Shown: piece by piece, positions 1 to 10,811 of the stretch
How the letters are laid out: the number at the start of each line of letters is the position of its first letter
How positions within the stretch are numbered: position 1 is the first letter of the stretch
DNA from: Diphasiastrum complanatum
Taxonomy: Eukaryota > Streptophyta > Lycopodiopsida > Lycopodiales > Lycopodiaceae
DNA length: 64,000 bases
Direction: 5' to 3'
Assembly (NCBI GenBank): GCA_029204225.1
Contig: CM055095.1
Span: 50,538,841-50,602,840, forward strand
Notes under the pieces: model-generated
Database searches by the model: none
What the model was told of the DNA's origin: nothing
What the model saw: the letters and a program-made list of their open reading frames with translations, nothing else
Program-made: the position numbers and the translations under genes

Positions 1-7
1 AATTCCA

Positions 8-73
8 TGCAAATGGATATTCAAGGCGAAGTACGATGCTGAAGGAAGGCTGAATCGATATAGGCATGCAGAA
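8..73 (+). pseudogene. Ty1/copia reverse transcriptase fragment
   Basis: The first bases translate to CKWIFKAKYDAEGRLNRYRHA, cut at the window edge. This matches the conserved copia RT stretch usually seen as CKWVFK.K...DG...RYKARLVAKG. The match stops about 20 codons in, and an unrelated sequence leads to the LTR at 164. I read it as a relic of an older copia element interrupted by later insertion or deletion. It is too short to assign to a lineage. Confidence 0.6.
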
Positions 74-163
74 AGTGAAATAGACACATGCATGATGATT
101 TGTACAATTCTAGTTGGAAAAATGACACTTGGTAAAAGTAGGTAGAAATGCATGCATGAGAAG

Positions 164-607
164 TGACAAATGTCACTAATACTCTAGTTTTCACTTATAG
201 ATGTGGATGGAAGTTGGATGGATGTGGTTCTACCTGAAGCTACCTCAAACTCTATAAATATTTGTAGACATTCTCATATTCTTTGATGAAGAACCAAGCT
301 TTGAAGATATTCCATGCCATTTGGATCTACACTATCATTTCCTTGAATATTGCTCTCTCTCTTTCTCTCTCTAACTCAAGTTGAGGTTATGCGAATGCAT
401 TAAATTCTTGTACTTTCTCTCTCTTGTTTATCAAGGCTATCATTCTTTGATTCTTAGCATGCTAGATTGTGATTAAGCCATTAAATTCTGTACTAGATCT
501 TAATATTCAATCTAGAATCAGTTTGTGTGCTAATCATAAAGCTTAATAAGATCATTCACACTTGAGGATCATTCCCCACACGTGTGAACTAGCTGGAAAT
601 TTTGTCA
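164..607 (+). repeat. 5' LTR of an older copia-type element
   Basis: The right edge is fixed by a perfect tRNA-primer site starting at 608. The left edge at 164 is inferred because TGACAAA there is the exact inverted repeat of TTTGTCA at the right end, as expected for LTR termini (TG...CA). The 444-bp sequence contains a CT-rich tract near 351-371 and a CACACGTGTG palindrome at 577-586, also found in unrelated LTRs of this window. No matching 3' LTR is visible in the window. Confidence 0.6.
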
Positions 608-619
608 TGGTATCAGAGC
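608..619 (+). other. Primer binding site (initiator Met tRNA)
   Basis: TGGTATCAGAGC directly follows the LTR end CA. This is the standard primer site of plant Ty1/copia elements, complementary to the 3' part of initiator methionine tRNA. Confidence 0.85.
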
Positions 620-1006
620 CAAATTAAACTTTGCATGCTATTATCTTTGATTGTTTAAAAATTTGTGAGCCCAATTCAAGCAAAAAAGCAGTTTATCACT
701 TTTCTTTACCTTTCTTGAAAAGTGTTTGGCTCAAAGAGGATAGAAACTGAATTTTCAGATCAGAATTGACATTGTACGGAATTTTAGAATTCCGACATCT
801 TTAATTCCTTGTTATTTGGTCCAAAGATATTGATGTTATAGCTTGATAGAAAGCTTATGAAGTGTACTTTCCACTGCAATTGATCCCAAATCAATCTGAT
901 GTGTCTATCAGGAGTTATAAGCTCTTAAAGAGGGTAGGGAGAGGTCCAAAATTTGAGTGGCACTTTTTGATTTGATTCAATAGAATCTAGGGATCGGCCT
1001 TGGGCA
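620..1006 (+). mobile_element. Leader of the older copia-type element, interrupted by element 1
   Basis: This is untranslated leader sequence after the primer site at 608. It runs directly into the 5' LTR of the nested element at 1007. No gag reading frame begins before the interruption, and I could not recognise its continuation after 7183, so the downstream part is deleted, outside the window or too decayed. Confidence 0.5.
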
Positions 1007-1815
1007 TGTGAAAAATGCAAAAGTAAGCTTGGTATAGGCCAAAAATCTTGTGTAGGATAAACACACATGTGTGGAGCCTGTTCCCACTTGTGAAACTAGT
1101 GTACTTGTAATGTACCATAATCATATATGTTGTACATATGATTTCATTCAAGTTCTAGTGGCTAAAATGGCCAAAAACTAGTTTTCTAGAGATATGACAC
1201 ATGGCACCAATCTATTGATTGCATGAGCCAAATATTTTGAATAGGTGTCACATCCCATGTGTAGAGGACAACTCACACGTGTGGAATTAGCTGAAGTAGG
1301 CGAGTTTTTACTTCTAGAAGATTTCCATGAAGATTTTCATATAGTAGGAAATTAGACCAAAATGCCCAAAATGGAAAGTTTTGATCCAAGTGTCAAATTG
1401 CATGATGGTGACAAGGCATCCTCACATGTGTGAGATCTGATGCATGATCAGTACCTCGAGATCCAAAAGTGTATATATAGAGGCTTATTTGGCCATAATC
1501 AATGTGAGACATCAATCTTGATTTTGGAAGCAATTTAGGGTGATTCTCTCCATTTGTCTACATTTGTTTTGATTGTTTTGAGGTTCTATCAATGTGTACT
1601 TGATTTTCAGGTTGGAGTCCGTACTCAGATAGTGTTTCACACGTGTGAAACCAGAAAGTACACCTACCTTCAATTAATGATTGTTCTTGTTAGGGTTTTG
1701 TGTCTAGAATTGATCTTAATCTCAAGTAGATTGATAGATCAAGTAATCTGACAACCAATACCTCTTGAGGATCAGATTAGGATCCACTCTTGGTCCATTT
1801 TGTACTTTTCCCACA
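1007..1815 (+). repeat. 5' LTR of element 1
   Basis: It starts TGTGAAAAATGC and ends CCCACA immediately before the primer site. It carries a TATA-like GTATATATAG at 1471-1480 in the expected promoter position. Palindromic motifs recur: CACACGTGTG at 1274-1283 and 1638-1647, the latter inside the perfect 18-bp palindrome at 1634-1651, plus ACATGTGT variants. These contain the CACGTG core bound by bZIP and bHLH factors; regulation by them is an inference. Confidence 0.9.
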
Positions 1816-1827
1816 TGGTATCAGAGC
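1816..1827 (+). other. Primer binding site of element 1
   Basis: TGGTATCAGAGC immediately follows the LTR terminal CA, with no spacer. It is identical to the site at 608-619. Confidence 0.9.
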
Positions 1828-2419
1828 CAAGTACAAGAGGTTTTGTTGAAATTGATAGGGTTGATCCAAATCAAAGCCAAAATTAGCAGTTTTTAAGAAA
1901 CTAGTCAAATTTTGTGTAGCGAGTTGGATTTGATAGCTATCCTCAAAATGTTTGGTCCAGAGCTTGTTGTGGGCTGTAGGAACCCTTTTCACACGTGTGA
2001 GCCCGTACAGCTCCATTTTTTATTGAGAAATTTCAAAAATTTCTACAATTTGACTCACATACCCAATTTGAGTGATTTCTGGTGCAAAATTAAGCATTTT
2101 CTATAGTGAATCTAATCCCTTGATTAGTTCTTGGATTAGATCAACCAAAAAATTAAAATTAAAGCTTGAATTAGGTGCATTAATTGATCTTCTCTGATTT
2201 TTTGTGTGTATGTTGAAGTTGAAGAGAGAAATTGCTAAAAATCATAGATCAAGGAGTGATTTTGCAAGTTTGAGACTAGAATCTAAATTTCCATCATTCT
2301 AGATTGGTTCATGAGTGATAGGATTGTGTCTATAAGCTTTCTAATTGCTAGAAGACTTTAACGTTCAGATTTGTTAGAGAAACCATAAGAGTTTCTAGTG
2401 CTTTTTCACATTAAAAAAA

Positions 2420-3865
2420 ATGGCATCTATGAGTGGTTTTTTGCTTGAAGCTAGTGAAAGGCTTACATCCACTAATTATGCTACTGGGTAGTTCGAATGG
2501 AGTCCTTAATTGTACTTCATGATCTTTATTACATTGTACTTGAGGTAGAAGAGTTGAGTTGGCAAAGTACAAAAAGAGATGTAGAGTTGCATTACATTGC
2601 ATAAAAATGAATGTAAGTAATGAACTTTTGAAAGAAATCTCATCTTGTACTACATCCAAAGAGGCATGGGATTCATTAAAAGCAATTTATGGATCCAAAA
2701 ACACTTCAAGGATACTCATGCTTAGGAATCAAATCCTTCAAATCATGAAAGGAAGTAGTGAAAGTGCCCAAAATTATGTCTTTAGGATCAAATCTTTGAA
2801 TAAGGAGTTGTCTTCTATAGATGATAAAATCAAAGATGATGAATTAGTTCAAATCATTTAGGTGATGATTATTCCAATCTTGTTCAAACCTTTGCTATTC
2901 AAGATTCACTTCATAGTATTGAAAAACTTCAAAGTGTGCTTGTTAGTGAGGAGAGTAGAATGCTTCATATCAAAAGTAGGATGAGTTCCTTATCTTTGAA
3001 TGATGGTGATGAAAAAGCTAACTTTTCTTTGAAAGGAAAGAAGAAGAAGTTTCCATCCAAGAAGACTCAAGACATGGAGATGGAAAACAAAGATGGAACA
3101 TCAAGTTCCAAAGGCAAGAGCAAGAAGGACAAGAAGAAGCGAAAGTGTTTCTTTTGTGGTAAAAAGGGACATTTTGCATCCGAGTGCTACAAGAAGAAGA
3201 ATGCCCAAGAGAAGGACAATCAAGGCCATCTTGTGCTTGAGGAGGAGGAAGAAGGAAATCTATCCTTGATGGTATCCTCACCACAAACATCTAATCAAGA
3301 CACTTGGTGGATTGATAGTGGGGCAGGCTCTCACATGACTCACCAAAAAGACTACTTTTCTAATCTACTTTCTTACAATAGTTCTAAGAGATTTATCTTC
3401 ATTGCAAGTGATCAAGAATGTGAGATTGTAGTTGTTGGATCCATTCCTTTATGTCTAGGATCATCTAAAAAAGTAGATCTAGACAATGTTCTTTATGTAC
3501 CTTCAATTACAAAGAGCTTGTTGAGCATAGGACAACTTATGGATAGTGGATTAGATGTACATTTCAAGCATGGAGCATGTTCTATCTTAAAAGATGAAAA
3601 ATGTATTGCTAGTGGTTTCAAGCAAGGGAGGTTATTCAAATTGGATGCTAATGTGATGGTTGGAAGTGTGAACATGGCAAGGGAGGAGCTCACTCAAGTG
3701 GAATTATGGCACAAAAGGTTAGGCCATCCTCACTACAAAGCTACGGAGACCATGGTGACAAAGGGGCTAGCAAGTGGACTTCCAAAACCGTATCCAAGTG
3801 TGGCAAGCTTTGTGAAGTTGGTGGACTCTCCAAATCTCATAAGCTTCCTTTCAAGAGATCTTTGA
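2420..3865 (+). pseudogene. Element 1 gag and protease, broken
   Basis: The gag start at 2420 (MASMSG...) is hit by a TAG at 2489-2491. The reading then shifts frame, with an open stretch at 2559-2861 that matches gag helices seen intact in element 2 (NELLKE, SLK..Y.SK). Frame 2 resumes at 2936. A nucleocapsid zinc knuckle CFFCGKKGHFASEC (CX2CX4HX4C) lies near 3150, and the aspartic protease motif DSGAGSHMT near 3316. The GAG-pre-integrase motif (LWHKRLGHP) is near 3705. Each motif is typical of copia; the stops show that this copy cannot make a polyprotein. Confidence 0.9.
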
Positions 3866-4644
3866 TAAGATCTAACTCTCCTCTTGACCTTATACACTCA
3901 GATGTTCATTCATTTTCACATGAATCAAATGGTGGAGCTCTTATGTATGTCACTTTTATTGATGATAAATCAAGATACTCTTGGGTTTATCTCTTGTCTA
4001 AGGAAAGTGAAGTTTCTGAGTCCTTTGTAAAGTTCAAAACTCTTGTGGAAAAACAACTTAATACTAGCTTGAAAGCATTAAGAAGTGATAATGGAGGGGA
4101 GTACATCTCCAATAGTATGAAAGAGTTTTGTGAAACTAATGGCATAAGGAGAGAGTTTACTTCTACATATAATCCACAACAAAATGAAGTAGCTGAGAGA
4201 AAGAATAGGACACTATGTGAGTGTGCTAAAGCTATGAGATTAGATGCATCTCTTCCTATTTCATTTTGGGGAGAAGCTATTTTATGTGCAAACTTTCTTT
4301 GTAATAGAATGACTAATAGTGCTATTGAAGGACTTACACCTTATGAAGTATTGTATGGCAAAAAGCCAAATCTTAGTGATTTGAAAGTTTTTGGATGTAC
4401 TTGTTATGTACATATTCATTTAGAAACAAGAAAAAAGGAAGATGCCACTTCTTTCAAAGGCATCTTTGTTGGTTATAGTGAAAGTAAGAAAGCTTATAGG
4501 ATATTTGATCCTATTACAAAAAACGTTGTTGCTAGTAGAGATGTACTTTTTGATGAATCTCTCCAAGCCAAAGAAAAGGTGACTTCCAACAACCAACACT
4601 CAACTTGTCAAGGACCATGCTATGGCCAAGGAGGAGCTTCATGA
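3706..4644 (+). pseudogene. Element 1 integrase, frameshifted from gag-protease
   Basis: This segment is open in frame 1, one shift away from the gag-protease frame that it overlaps at 3706-3865. It shows the copia integrase core: DLIHSDV and FIDDKSRY, the SDNGGEY motif, and AERKNRTL carrying the catalytic glutamate, so the D-D-E residues are all present. The conserved C-terminal part FGCTCYVH ... GIFVGYS follows. The end overlaps the RT frame. Confidence 0.9.
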
Positions 4645-6347
4645 AGATGAAGACCAAGTGGAACCTACTCAAAGTCCAAGGGTGCCAAGAAGATCAACAA
4701 GGACAAGGATTGAGCCATCAAGGCTCACTTATAGTGACAAAGGGGAGAAAAGGAAAGATTTTCAACTACTCAACTCTTGTACTTTCTTGACTACTATGCT
4801 TGAAGAACCAACCAGTTTTGAGGAAGCAAATAAGTCTCAATATTGGAGGAAAGCTATGCAAGTAGAGTTTGATGCATTAATGGAAAATCAAACCTGGAAG
4901 CTTGTTGATTTACCTTATGGAATAAAGCCTCTTACTTGTAGATGGATATATAGATTGAAATATAATCAAGATGGTTCCATTCATAAGTATAAAGCCAGAC
5001 TTGTAGCAAAAGGTTTTTTGCAAGTCAAAGGCATGGATTATGATGAAACCTTTGCACCTGTTGCAAAGCTTGTGACCATTAGATTAATCATATGTCTTGC
5101 AACTTCTTTCAAATGGGAGCTCTTCCAACTTGATGTGACAAATGCTTTCTTGAATGGATTCTTGGAAGAGGAAATCTACAAACCCGAGGGCTTCATCAAA
5201 GATGGAGAAGAAAACAAGGTGTGTTTCTTGAAGAAGAGTCTTTATGGACTCAAGCAAGCACCAAGAGCATGGTACTCTAGGTTGCATTCCTATCTTATTT
5301 CCATTAGATTTGTTGTAAGTTCTTATGAACCATAATTGCACTACAAATGTAATGATGGGAAGATCATTATCTTAGTTTTATATGTTGATGACATTATACT
5401 CACAAGAAATAATCTAGATGGCATCAAAAATGTAAAAATTTCCTTGTCTAGTGAATCTAGAATGGTAGATCTAGGACTTCTTAAAGTTATACTTGGAATA
5501 GAAGTCACTAGAAGTAATGATTTTACTTTCATATGTCAATCTAAGTATGCTAGATCAATCTTAGCAAAATTTGACATGATTGATTGTAAAGGAGTTGGAA
5601 CTCTCATGGAACTAAGTGTAAAAGTTTCTAAGGAAAGTGATGAAGCATCCTTTGAGGACATCACTACCTATAGAATGCTTATTGGTTCCTTGATATACTT
5701 AACCATCACTAGACCTGATCTTAGTTTTTGTGTTGGCAAATTGAGTCAATACATGCAAAGTCCATTAATATGTCATTGGAAAGGAGCAAAAAGAGTGTTA
5801 AGATACATCTCGGTTACAAAAGACTTTGGCATAGTTTATAAAAGGACTAATATTTGTTTAAGAGCATATTGGGACTCAAGTTTTGCAGGTGACAAGATCT
5901 ATAGAAGATCTGTAAGTGCATTTTCTACATTCTTATGTGGAGGAGCTATATCTTGGCTTTCCAAAAAGCAAGATACCATCTCTCTTTCATCAACAGAATC
6001 CGAGTATAAAGCTATGACAACAACAACAAAGGAGGTTCTTTGGCTTAAAAGGCTTTTGGAGGAGCTACATGTGATCAAGGATGAAGACATTCCATGCATA
6101 TATTGTAATATCAAGCAACTCAACAACTTGCAACAATCCAGTCTTCCATGCTCGAACAAAGCACATTGAGATTGCACATCATTTCGTGAGGGAGAAAGTG
6201 CAAGCAAAGGAGATCAAGCTTATTCATGCTTCATCATCAGATTGCATTGCTGATATACTCACCAAGGCATTGCCTAAAGATCCATTTGTAAAATTAAGAT
6301 TGGCTCTTGGAGTTATAGATAGATCTATGCTAGATTTACCAAGCTAG
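4622..6347 (+). pseudogene. Element 1 reverse transcriptase and RNase H, broken
   Basis: RT motifs appear in order: CRWIYRLKYNQDGS, YKARLVAKGF, YDETFAPVAK, QLDVTNAFLNG and LYGLKQAPRAWY. A TAA at 5333-5335 interrupts the same frame just before the catalytic LYVDDII (near 5378-5398). RNase H follows, with TRPDL, the DSSFAGD and STESEYKA motifs, and a frameshift near 6105-6140. The true C-terminus (HARTKHIEI..HFVRE, ADILTKALPK) is read in frame 3 to the stop at 6345-6347. Gene order RT then RNase H at the 3' end fits copia. Confidence 0.9.
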
Positions 6348-6350
6348 ATT

Positions 6351-6362
6351 TTTGAGGAGGAG
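6351..6362 (+). other. Polypurine tract of element 1
   Basis: TTTGAGGAGGAG lies directly upstream of the 3' LTR, where plus-strand DNA synthesis is primed. Its position against TGTGAAAAATGC at 6363 fixes the LTR start. Confidence 0.8.
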
Positions 6363-7183
6363 TGTGAAAAATGCAAAATAAGCTTGCTATAGGCCAAAAA
6401 TCTTGTATGTAGGATAAACACACATATATGGAGCCTGTTCCCACTTGTGAAACTAGTGTACTTGTAATGTACCATAATCATATATGTTGTACATATGATT
6501 TAATTCAAGTTCTAGTGGCTAAAATGGTCAAAAACTAGTTTTCTAGAGATATGACACATGGCACCAATCTATTGATTGCATGAGCCAAATATTTTGAATA
6601 GGTGTCACATCCCATGTGTAGAGGACAGCTCACACATGTGGAATTAGCTGACGTAGGCGAGTTTTTACTTCTAGAAGATTTCCATGAAGATTTCCATACA
6701 GTAGGAAATTAGACCAAAAATGCCCAAAATGAAAAGTTTTGATCCAAGTGTCAAATTGCATGATGGTGACAAGGCATCCTCACACGTGTGAGATCTGATG
6801 CATGATCAGTACCTCGAGCTCCAAAAGTGTATATATAGAGGCTTATTTGGCCAAAATCAATGTGAGACACCAATCTTGGTTTTGGAAGCAATTTTGAATG
6901 ATTCTCTCCATTTGTCTACATTTGTTTTGATTGTTTTGAGGTTCTATCAATGTGTACTTGATTTTCAGGCTGGAGTCCGTACTCAGACAGTGTTTCACAC
7001 GTGTGAAACCAGAAAGTACACCTACCTTCAATTAATGATTGTTCTTGTTAGGTTTTTGTGTCTAGAATTGATCTAGATTGATCTTAATCTCAAGTAGATT
7101 GATAGATCAAGTAATCTGACAACCAATCCCTCTTGAGGATCAGATTAGGATCCACTCTTGGTCCTTTTTGTACTTTTTTCACA
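6363..7183 (+). repeat. 3' LTR of element 1
   Basis: It matches the 5' LTR along its whole length with scattered substitutions and small indels. It begins TGTGAAAAATGC and ends TTTTTTCACA, and carries CACACGTGTG at 6781-6790 and 6996-7005 and the same TATA-like sequence near 6828-6837. Confidence 0.9.
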
Positions 7184-8190
7184 AGGCATGGGTTCTTAAA
7201 AACTAAAAGTCTTGAGGGCTAGGACGTTACATGATAAAAAATCATGACAAGCCTCATCTTCGAGTAATGTCGTATTAGTTTTACTTGCTCTTATGAGCGT
7301 GGATGAAGTTTATGTGTCATTTTCATAAAGCCCATGGTTTTAATGGGGCTCAATGTGCGGGGCTTAGATACCAAGGTTTTTACAAAGTATAATGCCTTAA
7401 AAATAGAAAATAGAGCATGCACTCAATTTTATGAGCTGTACCATGGTATTTTAGACCTTTTCATGAGCTTAAAACCCTTGCAAACAATATTTTTATGTAG
7501 TTGAGAATTCATAATATACCAAAAAGTCAGGGTAGGCTACTTTTAAATTAACTTAATATGCCCTTTAATATTCTATGTATAGTGTTACACTAACTAAGCC
7601 ATGAATAAAGAATGATCAAGGTAAATAAATTTCTCACGCATTTCAAGGATTGAATGCTTTTTTATTATACATATTTTGTATTTTAAAGGATTCTATGTTG
7701 CACAAATTATTTTGGGGGGGAGGATGCCCTCTTGAGGGCGTTCCGGCCAAGAAGGGCGTCTACCCTTCCCTTGCGAAACTCCCGATGAGTGAACTAATTT
7801 TACGTTGGACAAAAGCAAGGGGCATTGGCCATTCCTATCGCTCGTTTCCATGCTATTGAAATTATCCTTGCTCGGGCACCCCGGCCGGGCAATCCACTCA
7901 TGTGCATGATGGCCATAATACTTGGGTAGGTTGTTCCGGTTGAGGGTTTTATGGCTCAGGCAATAATTACAAAAGAGACTTTAAAAAAAGGGGGGTTGGT
8001 CCTTTATGCTGGGTAAACCCCTCACCTTTGGCAAGGGCTTCACGCTTCTTCGTGTAGGCGTCCTCAGGGTATCAACACTTATTGACGGCCGCAGCTTCCT
8101 TATCAGAAGCTGCCACTGCCACTGCCACTGCCACACATACCTTCCATGAACAGATTCGTTCGCTTTGCAAATTTGCTATTTGCACATTTG
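7184..8190 (+). other. Intergenic; contains a GC-rich block of unknown origin
   Basis: From 7184 to about 7700 I see AT-rich sequence with no recognisable gene. From about 7715 to 8140 the sequence becomes markedly richer in G and C, with G runs, short inverted pieces and a GCCACT triplication near 8108-8131. It has no convincing long reading frame. Organelle-derived DNA is one possibility, but I could not match it to any plastid or mitochondrial gene. Confidence 0.4.
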
Positions 8191-8340
8191 ATTGCTTGAA
8201 GATTTGTGGGTATTTGATTGCCTTAAGATTTTTGTGACTATTTGATTGCTTGACGATTTGTGGGTATTTGATTGCTTTAAGATTTTTGTGACTATTTGAT
8301 TGCTTGAAGATTTGTGGGTATTTGATTGCTTTAAGATTTG
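8191..8340 (+). repeat. 54-bp tandem repeat, about 2.8 copies
   Basis: Units begin at 8191, 8245 and 8299 with ATTGCTTGA. Each 54-bp unit is itself two diverged 27-bp halves (TTTGATTGCTTGAAGATTTG and TTTGATTGCCTTAAGATTTT types). It lies about 130-270 bp upstream of the next coding region. Confidence 0.85.
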
Positions 8341-8465
8341 TGGGTTTCTTTTGCAGATTTCATTGTTTTTCCAAGTTAGGAGATCGAAATCTGCAGTTCT
8401 GGCCCTTGCAGCTGTGGAGTATTTTTACTTTCCAGGTTTGCTAGTTTTAGGGTTAGGGCACAGAT

Positions 8466-9848
8466 ATGAGGGCCGAGCAGGAAAACTCAGATCATGCTTC
8501 ATGGATGGAGGTTGTGAGATCAGCCACATCTTGGAAGGATGCACATTTGAATGACCAATCTTCTGCATGCCCTTATATGTTAGAGCCGTTCTGGATCCTT
8601 GACGTCCATCAGGAGGAGGCAGATGATGACACCAATCAAACTGGAGGCATGCTGAAGCGATTAAGCAGATCTTCTAATGCGGAAATTATACGATCTTATG
8701 TGGAAGAAGAACAAAAGCTAGTATCTGAACTGAGGAGTAAATTAGACATGCCGGCTACTTTTACTAGGGAAGCATTTTTCCTCTCATTGAAACCTTTTTT
8801 GAAGAATACAGCAAAGAATGAAAATAGGATGAGTTCTCCGAAAGAAAATCGTGTCAATCATTCCTCGAAGACGGATCTGGTTGCGAACAATGTGATCAGT
8901 GAAGAATACCATGCGGTTCTTGTTATGCTTCGACAAACTGCATTTTTGCTGGGGCAAGGAGTTGTTGCCACTATTTTAGAGTGCTGTGTCACCTTGGGCC
9001 TTTGGAATTTTGTAGAATTGCTGCTTGAGAAAGGAGTCGTTTCTGCAAATAGATGCGCGCTCCTAATTGACAAGCTTATAGAAAGCAAGCAGGCTTGGCT
9101 TCTTTGTCTCAGTATCAAATACATTCCTGATTTGCAGCCTCCAGATTTATTGCAGATGCTTAGGTTCTTGCTTGGAAACTTGCAAAACGGTAAAGGATTA
9201 TTTGACTCAGTTCGCGAACATTGGAAAAAGAAAGCTTTATCAGCCATCAGGCTTGCTTCAAAGCACAAAAAAAGCCCAGAAAACAGCAAGGATACAGATA
9301 TGGATCTTGGTTCTGTACATCATTCTAACACACCTTCAAAGAAAAAGTCTTCCCGCCATCTAATCGAAGCTCTCAGGTTGGCTGCAGCTGTTGATGGCTT
9401 TCAACCAGCTGAACTTTGTTTACATGGTCTTATAGTTTCAGGCCAGGATGATGCCGTCTTATCTACAGTAATCTCACAGCTCGATGCAGCGGAAGCATTA
9501 CAACTCTTACACTATTTAAACAAGTGGATAGACAAGTATTTGAAGCATTTAGAACAACTGCCTTTTGTAAAAACCAGGAAAGCACACCAAGTCCCCACAC
9601 TATCTCAAGTTGCACAATGGGTTAGTCTTCTTTTGGATGTTCATTACACCACTATTGTTTTGTCTTCCAGTTTTAGAGATCAACTTACAGCAACGGCAGA
9701 TATGGTTGGGTCTTTAATAGCAATTGAAGTAAAATTTAGCTCCTTAATTGGTTTGACTGAACACTTGACGTCCAAGGCAGCCCTTCCAACGGAGAAACCA
9801 GGATCTATAGGGGCAGATCACATTATCGAGTTTGTTCAGATGAATTAA
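8466..9848 (+). CDS. Nol11-like C-terminal protein (460 aa), 5'-incomplete gene or single-exon relic
   Basis: A long open frame starts at ATG 8466 (MRAEQENSDHASW) and is preceded by an in-frame TAG at 8454-8456. The C-terminal third resembles the conserved C-terminal region of nucleolar protein 11, a small-subunit processome factor for pre-rRNA transcription and processing: leucine-rich helices (ALQLLHYLNKWIDKY) followed by PTLSQVAQWVSLLLDVHYTT. A basic segment, KKKALSAIRLASKHKK, lies near residues 255-270. Known family members are about twice this length, with an N-terminal beta-propeller that is absent here. Either upstream exons lie beyond the GC-rich block or the N-terminal half is lost. 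There is no intron within 1.38 kb and no disabling mutation. The family call rests on motif memory only. Confidence 0.6.
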   Translation: MRAEQENSDHASWMEVVRSATSWKDAHLNDQSSACPYMLEPFWILDVHQEEADDDTNQTGGMLKRLSRSSNAEIIRSYVEEEQKLVSELRSKLDMPATFTREAFFLSLKPFLKNTAKNENRMSSPKENRVNHSSKTDLVANNVISEEYHAVLVMLRQTAFLLGQGVVATILECCVTLGLWNFVELLLEKGVVSANRCALLIDKLIESKQAWLLCLSIKYIPDLQPPDLLQMLRFLLGNLQNGKGLFDSVREHWKKKALSAIRLASKHKKSPENSKDTDMDLGSVHHSNTPSKKKSSRHLIEALRLAAAVDGFQPAELCLHGLIVSGQDDAVLSTVISQLDAAEALQLLHYLNKWIDKYLKHLEQLPFVKTRKAHQVPTLSQVAQWVSLLLDVHYTTIVLSSSFRDQLTATADMVGSLIAIEVKFSSLIGLTEHLTSKAALPTEKPGSIGADHIIEFVQMN

Positions 9849-10016
9849 TGGAGTTGACAGCTCCAGTTCCATTTATATTTTGCTCATCCTTGACCTTTGT
9901 TGTCATGAAAAGAAAACATCTTGGGCTGGTTGGTGCAATGCTATTCTCTTTATTGAGTATTTTCTTCTGTAATGTGATGAATACTTTGATTGTTAGAAAG
10001 AAGCATAATTATCTGA

Positions 10017-10169
10017 AAAGTGAGTTTACAATCCGCATTGTGCTATACAACTTTAGATGATGCTGCTGAACTGAGGGTGCAAATTCAGAAAGTAGCAAGT
10101 AAAAATAAATCAAGGTGTGCATCAAGTATTGCTTGCTCTGATGTTCTACTTGACATCTATCAGGATTAA
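10017..10169 (+). CDS. Possible terminal exon of the Nol11-like gene
   Basis: About 170 bp after the stop at 9846-9848, the same frame reopens and reads DDAAELRVQIQKVASKNKS and then a cysteine-containing tail to TAA at 10167-10169. An AG at 10055-10056 could be an acceptor. I could not find a well-formed donor near 9830-9850 with matching phase, so the splice is unproven. The helical, charged composition looks coding, unlike the flanking sequence. If it is real, the 9848 stop lies in a retained intron. Confidence 0.3.
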   Translation, partial: KVSLQSALCYTTLDDAAELRVQIQKVASKNKSRCASSIACSDVLLDIYQD

Positions 10170-10435
10170 CCGCGTATGTTCTGGATTGATGGTGATGGCT
10201 GACAACTTCTAACTAATTGCTGATCTATTTGCCGGATGCGACACAAACTTAAGATTATCAATAATGTTCTTGTAATCAAACGGTTTAGATAATGGCATCA
10301 TCAAACATCAACAATATTTCAAAGCTAGCTGTCGAAATCCACGAAGTTGGGGTTAATTGACTCAATCCAAAAGAGTTTCAATGTTACTCAAATTTGAAGG
10401 GTTTCAAATTCTGATTGTTGCAGGGACTTGGAATA
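10170..10435. other. Intergenic, nothing recognised
   Basis: Short AT-rich spacer between the Nol11-like region and a copia relic. No open frame or motif is seen. Confidence 0.5.
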
Positions 10436-10811
10436 TTATTGATTTTCAACACTACCGCTTTGATTTATTCCAAGCATTATTTTGATTTCATATTCAACAA
10501 CCTTTGAGATTGGATGTGCTGATCTTTTGAAAGTCCCATTGGTAAAAATGTTGGTTGCTACAAATTCGTTACAAATGGCATATTTATTCACCTTTCCTTT
10601 GATGAAAATGGTGATGTAACTCAATGTCTTTGGTGCTAGAATGAAATCTAGGATTGAGTGAAAATGCAATGCAGCTCATATCATTAGAACATATAGTTGT
10701 GACACTATGTTGAACAACATTTAGATCAATTAACAACTTCAAAGCGACTGCTTCTCTTGCAACCTGTGATGCTGCAACGAATTTTGATACAAAAGAAGAA
10801 AAGATATACAT
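10436..10811 (-). pseudogene. Copia RNase H C-terminal relic
   Basis: Read leftward from 10811, one frame gives SKFVAASQVAREAVALKLLIDL, then CSNDMSCIAFSLNP and the STKDIELHHHFHQR block. This is the usual copia sequence around EAEY.A, CDNQSAI.L..NP and RTKHI..HYHFIRE. The end (NIFTNGTFK, corresponding to ADIFTKAL) is in a second frame at 10436-10669. It is degenerate, with no LTR nearby. Confidence 0.75.

Larger units (their letters stand above)
1007..7183 (+). mobile_element. Ty1/copia retrotransposon, element 1, complete but inactive
   Basis: Two LTRs of about 810-820 bp (1007-1815 and 6363-7183) flank one gag-pol region in the order gag, protease, integrase, RT, RNase H, which defines copia. 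A perfect Met-tRNA primer site follows the 5' LTR and a purine tract precedes the 3' LTR. Flanking bases GGGCA (1002-1006) and AGGCA (7184-7188) agree at four of five positions, compatible with an aged target-site duplication. The LTRs differ at very roughly 30 sites by eye, and the coding region has several stops and frameshifts, so it is old and dead. It is nested in the leader of an older element. Confidence 0.93.

Noticed and set aside
9848-10060. 70-codon frame starting at the stop of the Nol11-like ORF
   Set aside because: Hydrophobic chance translation of the 3' flank; the more protein-like text downstream is in another frame.
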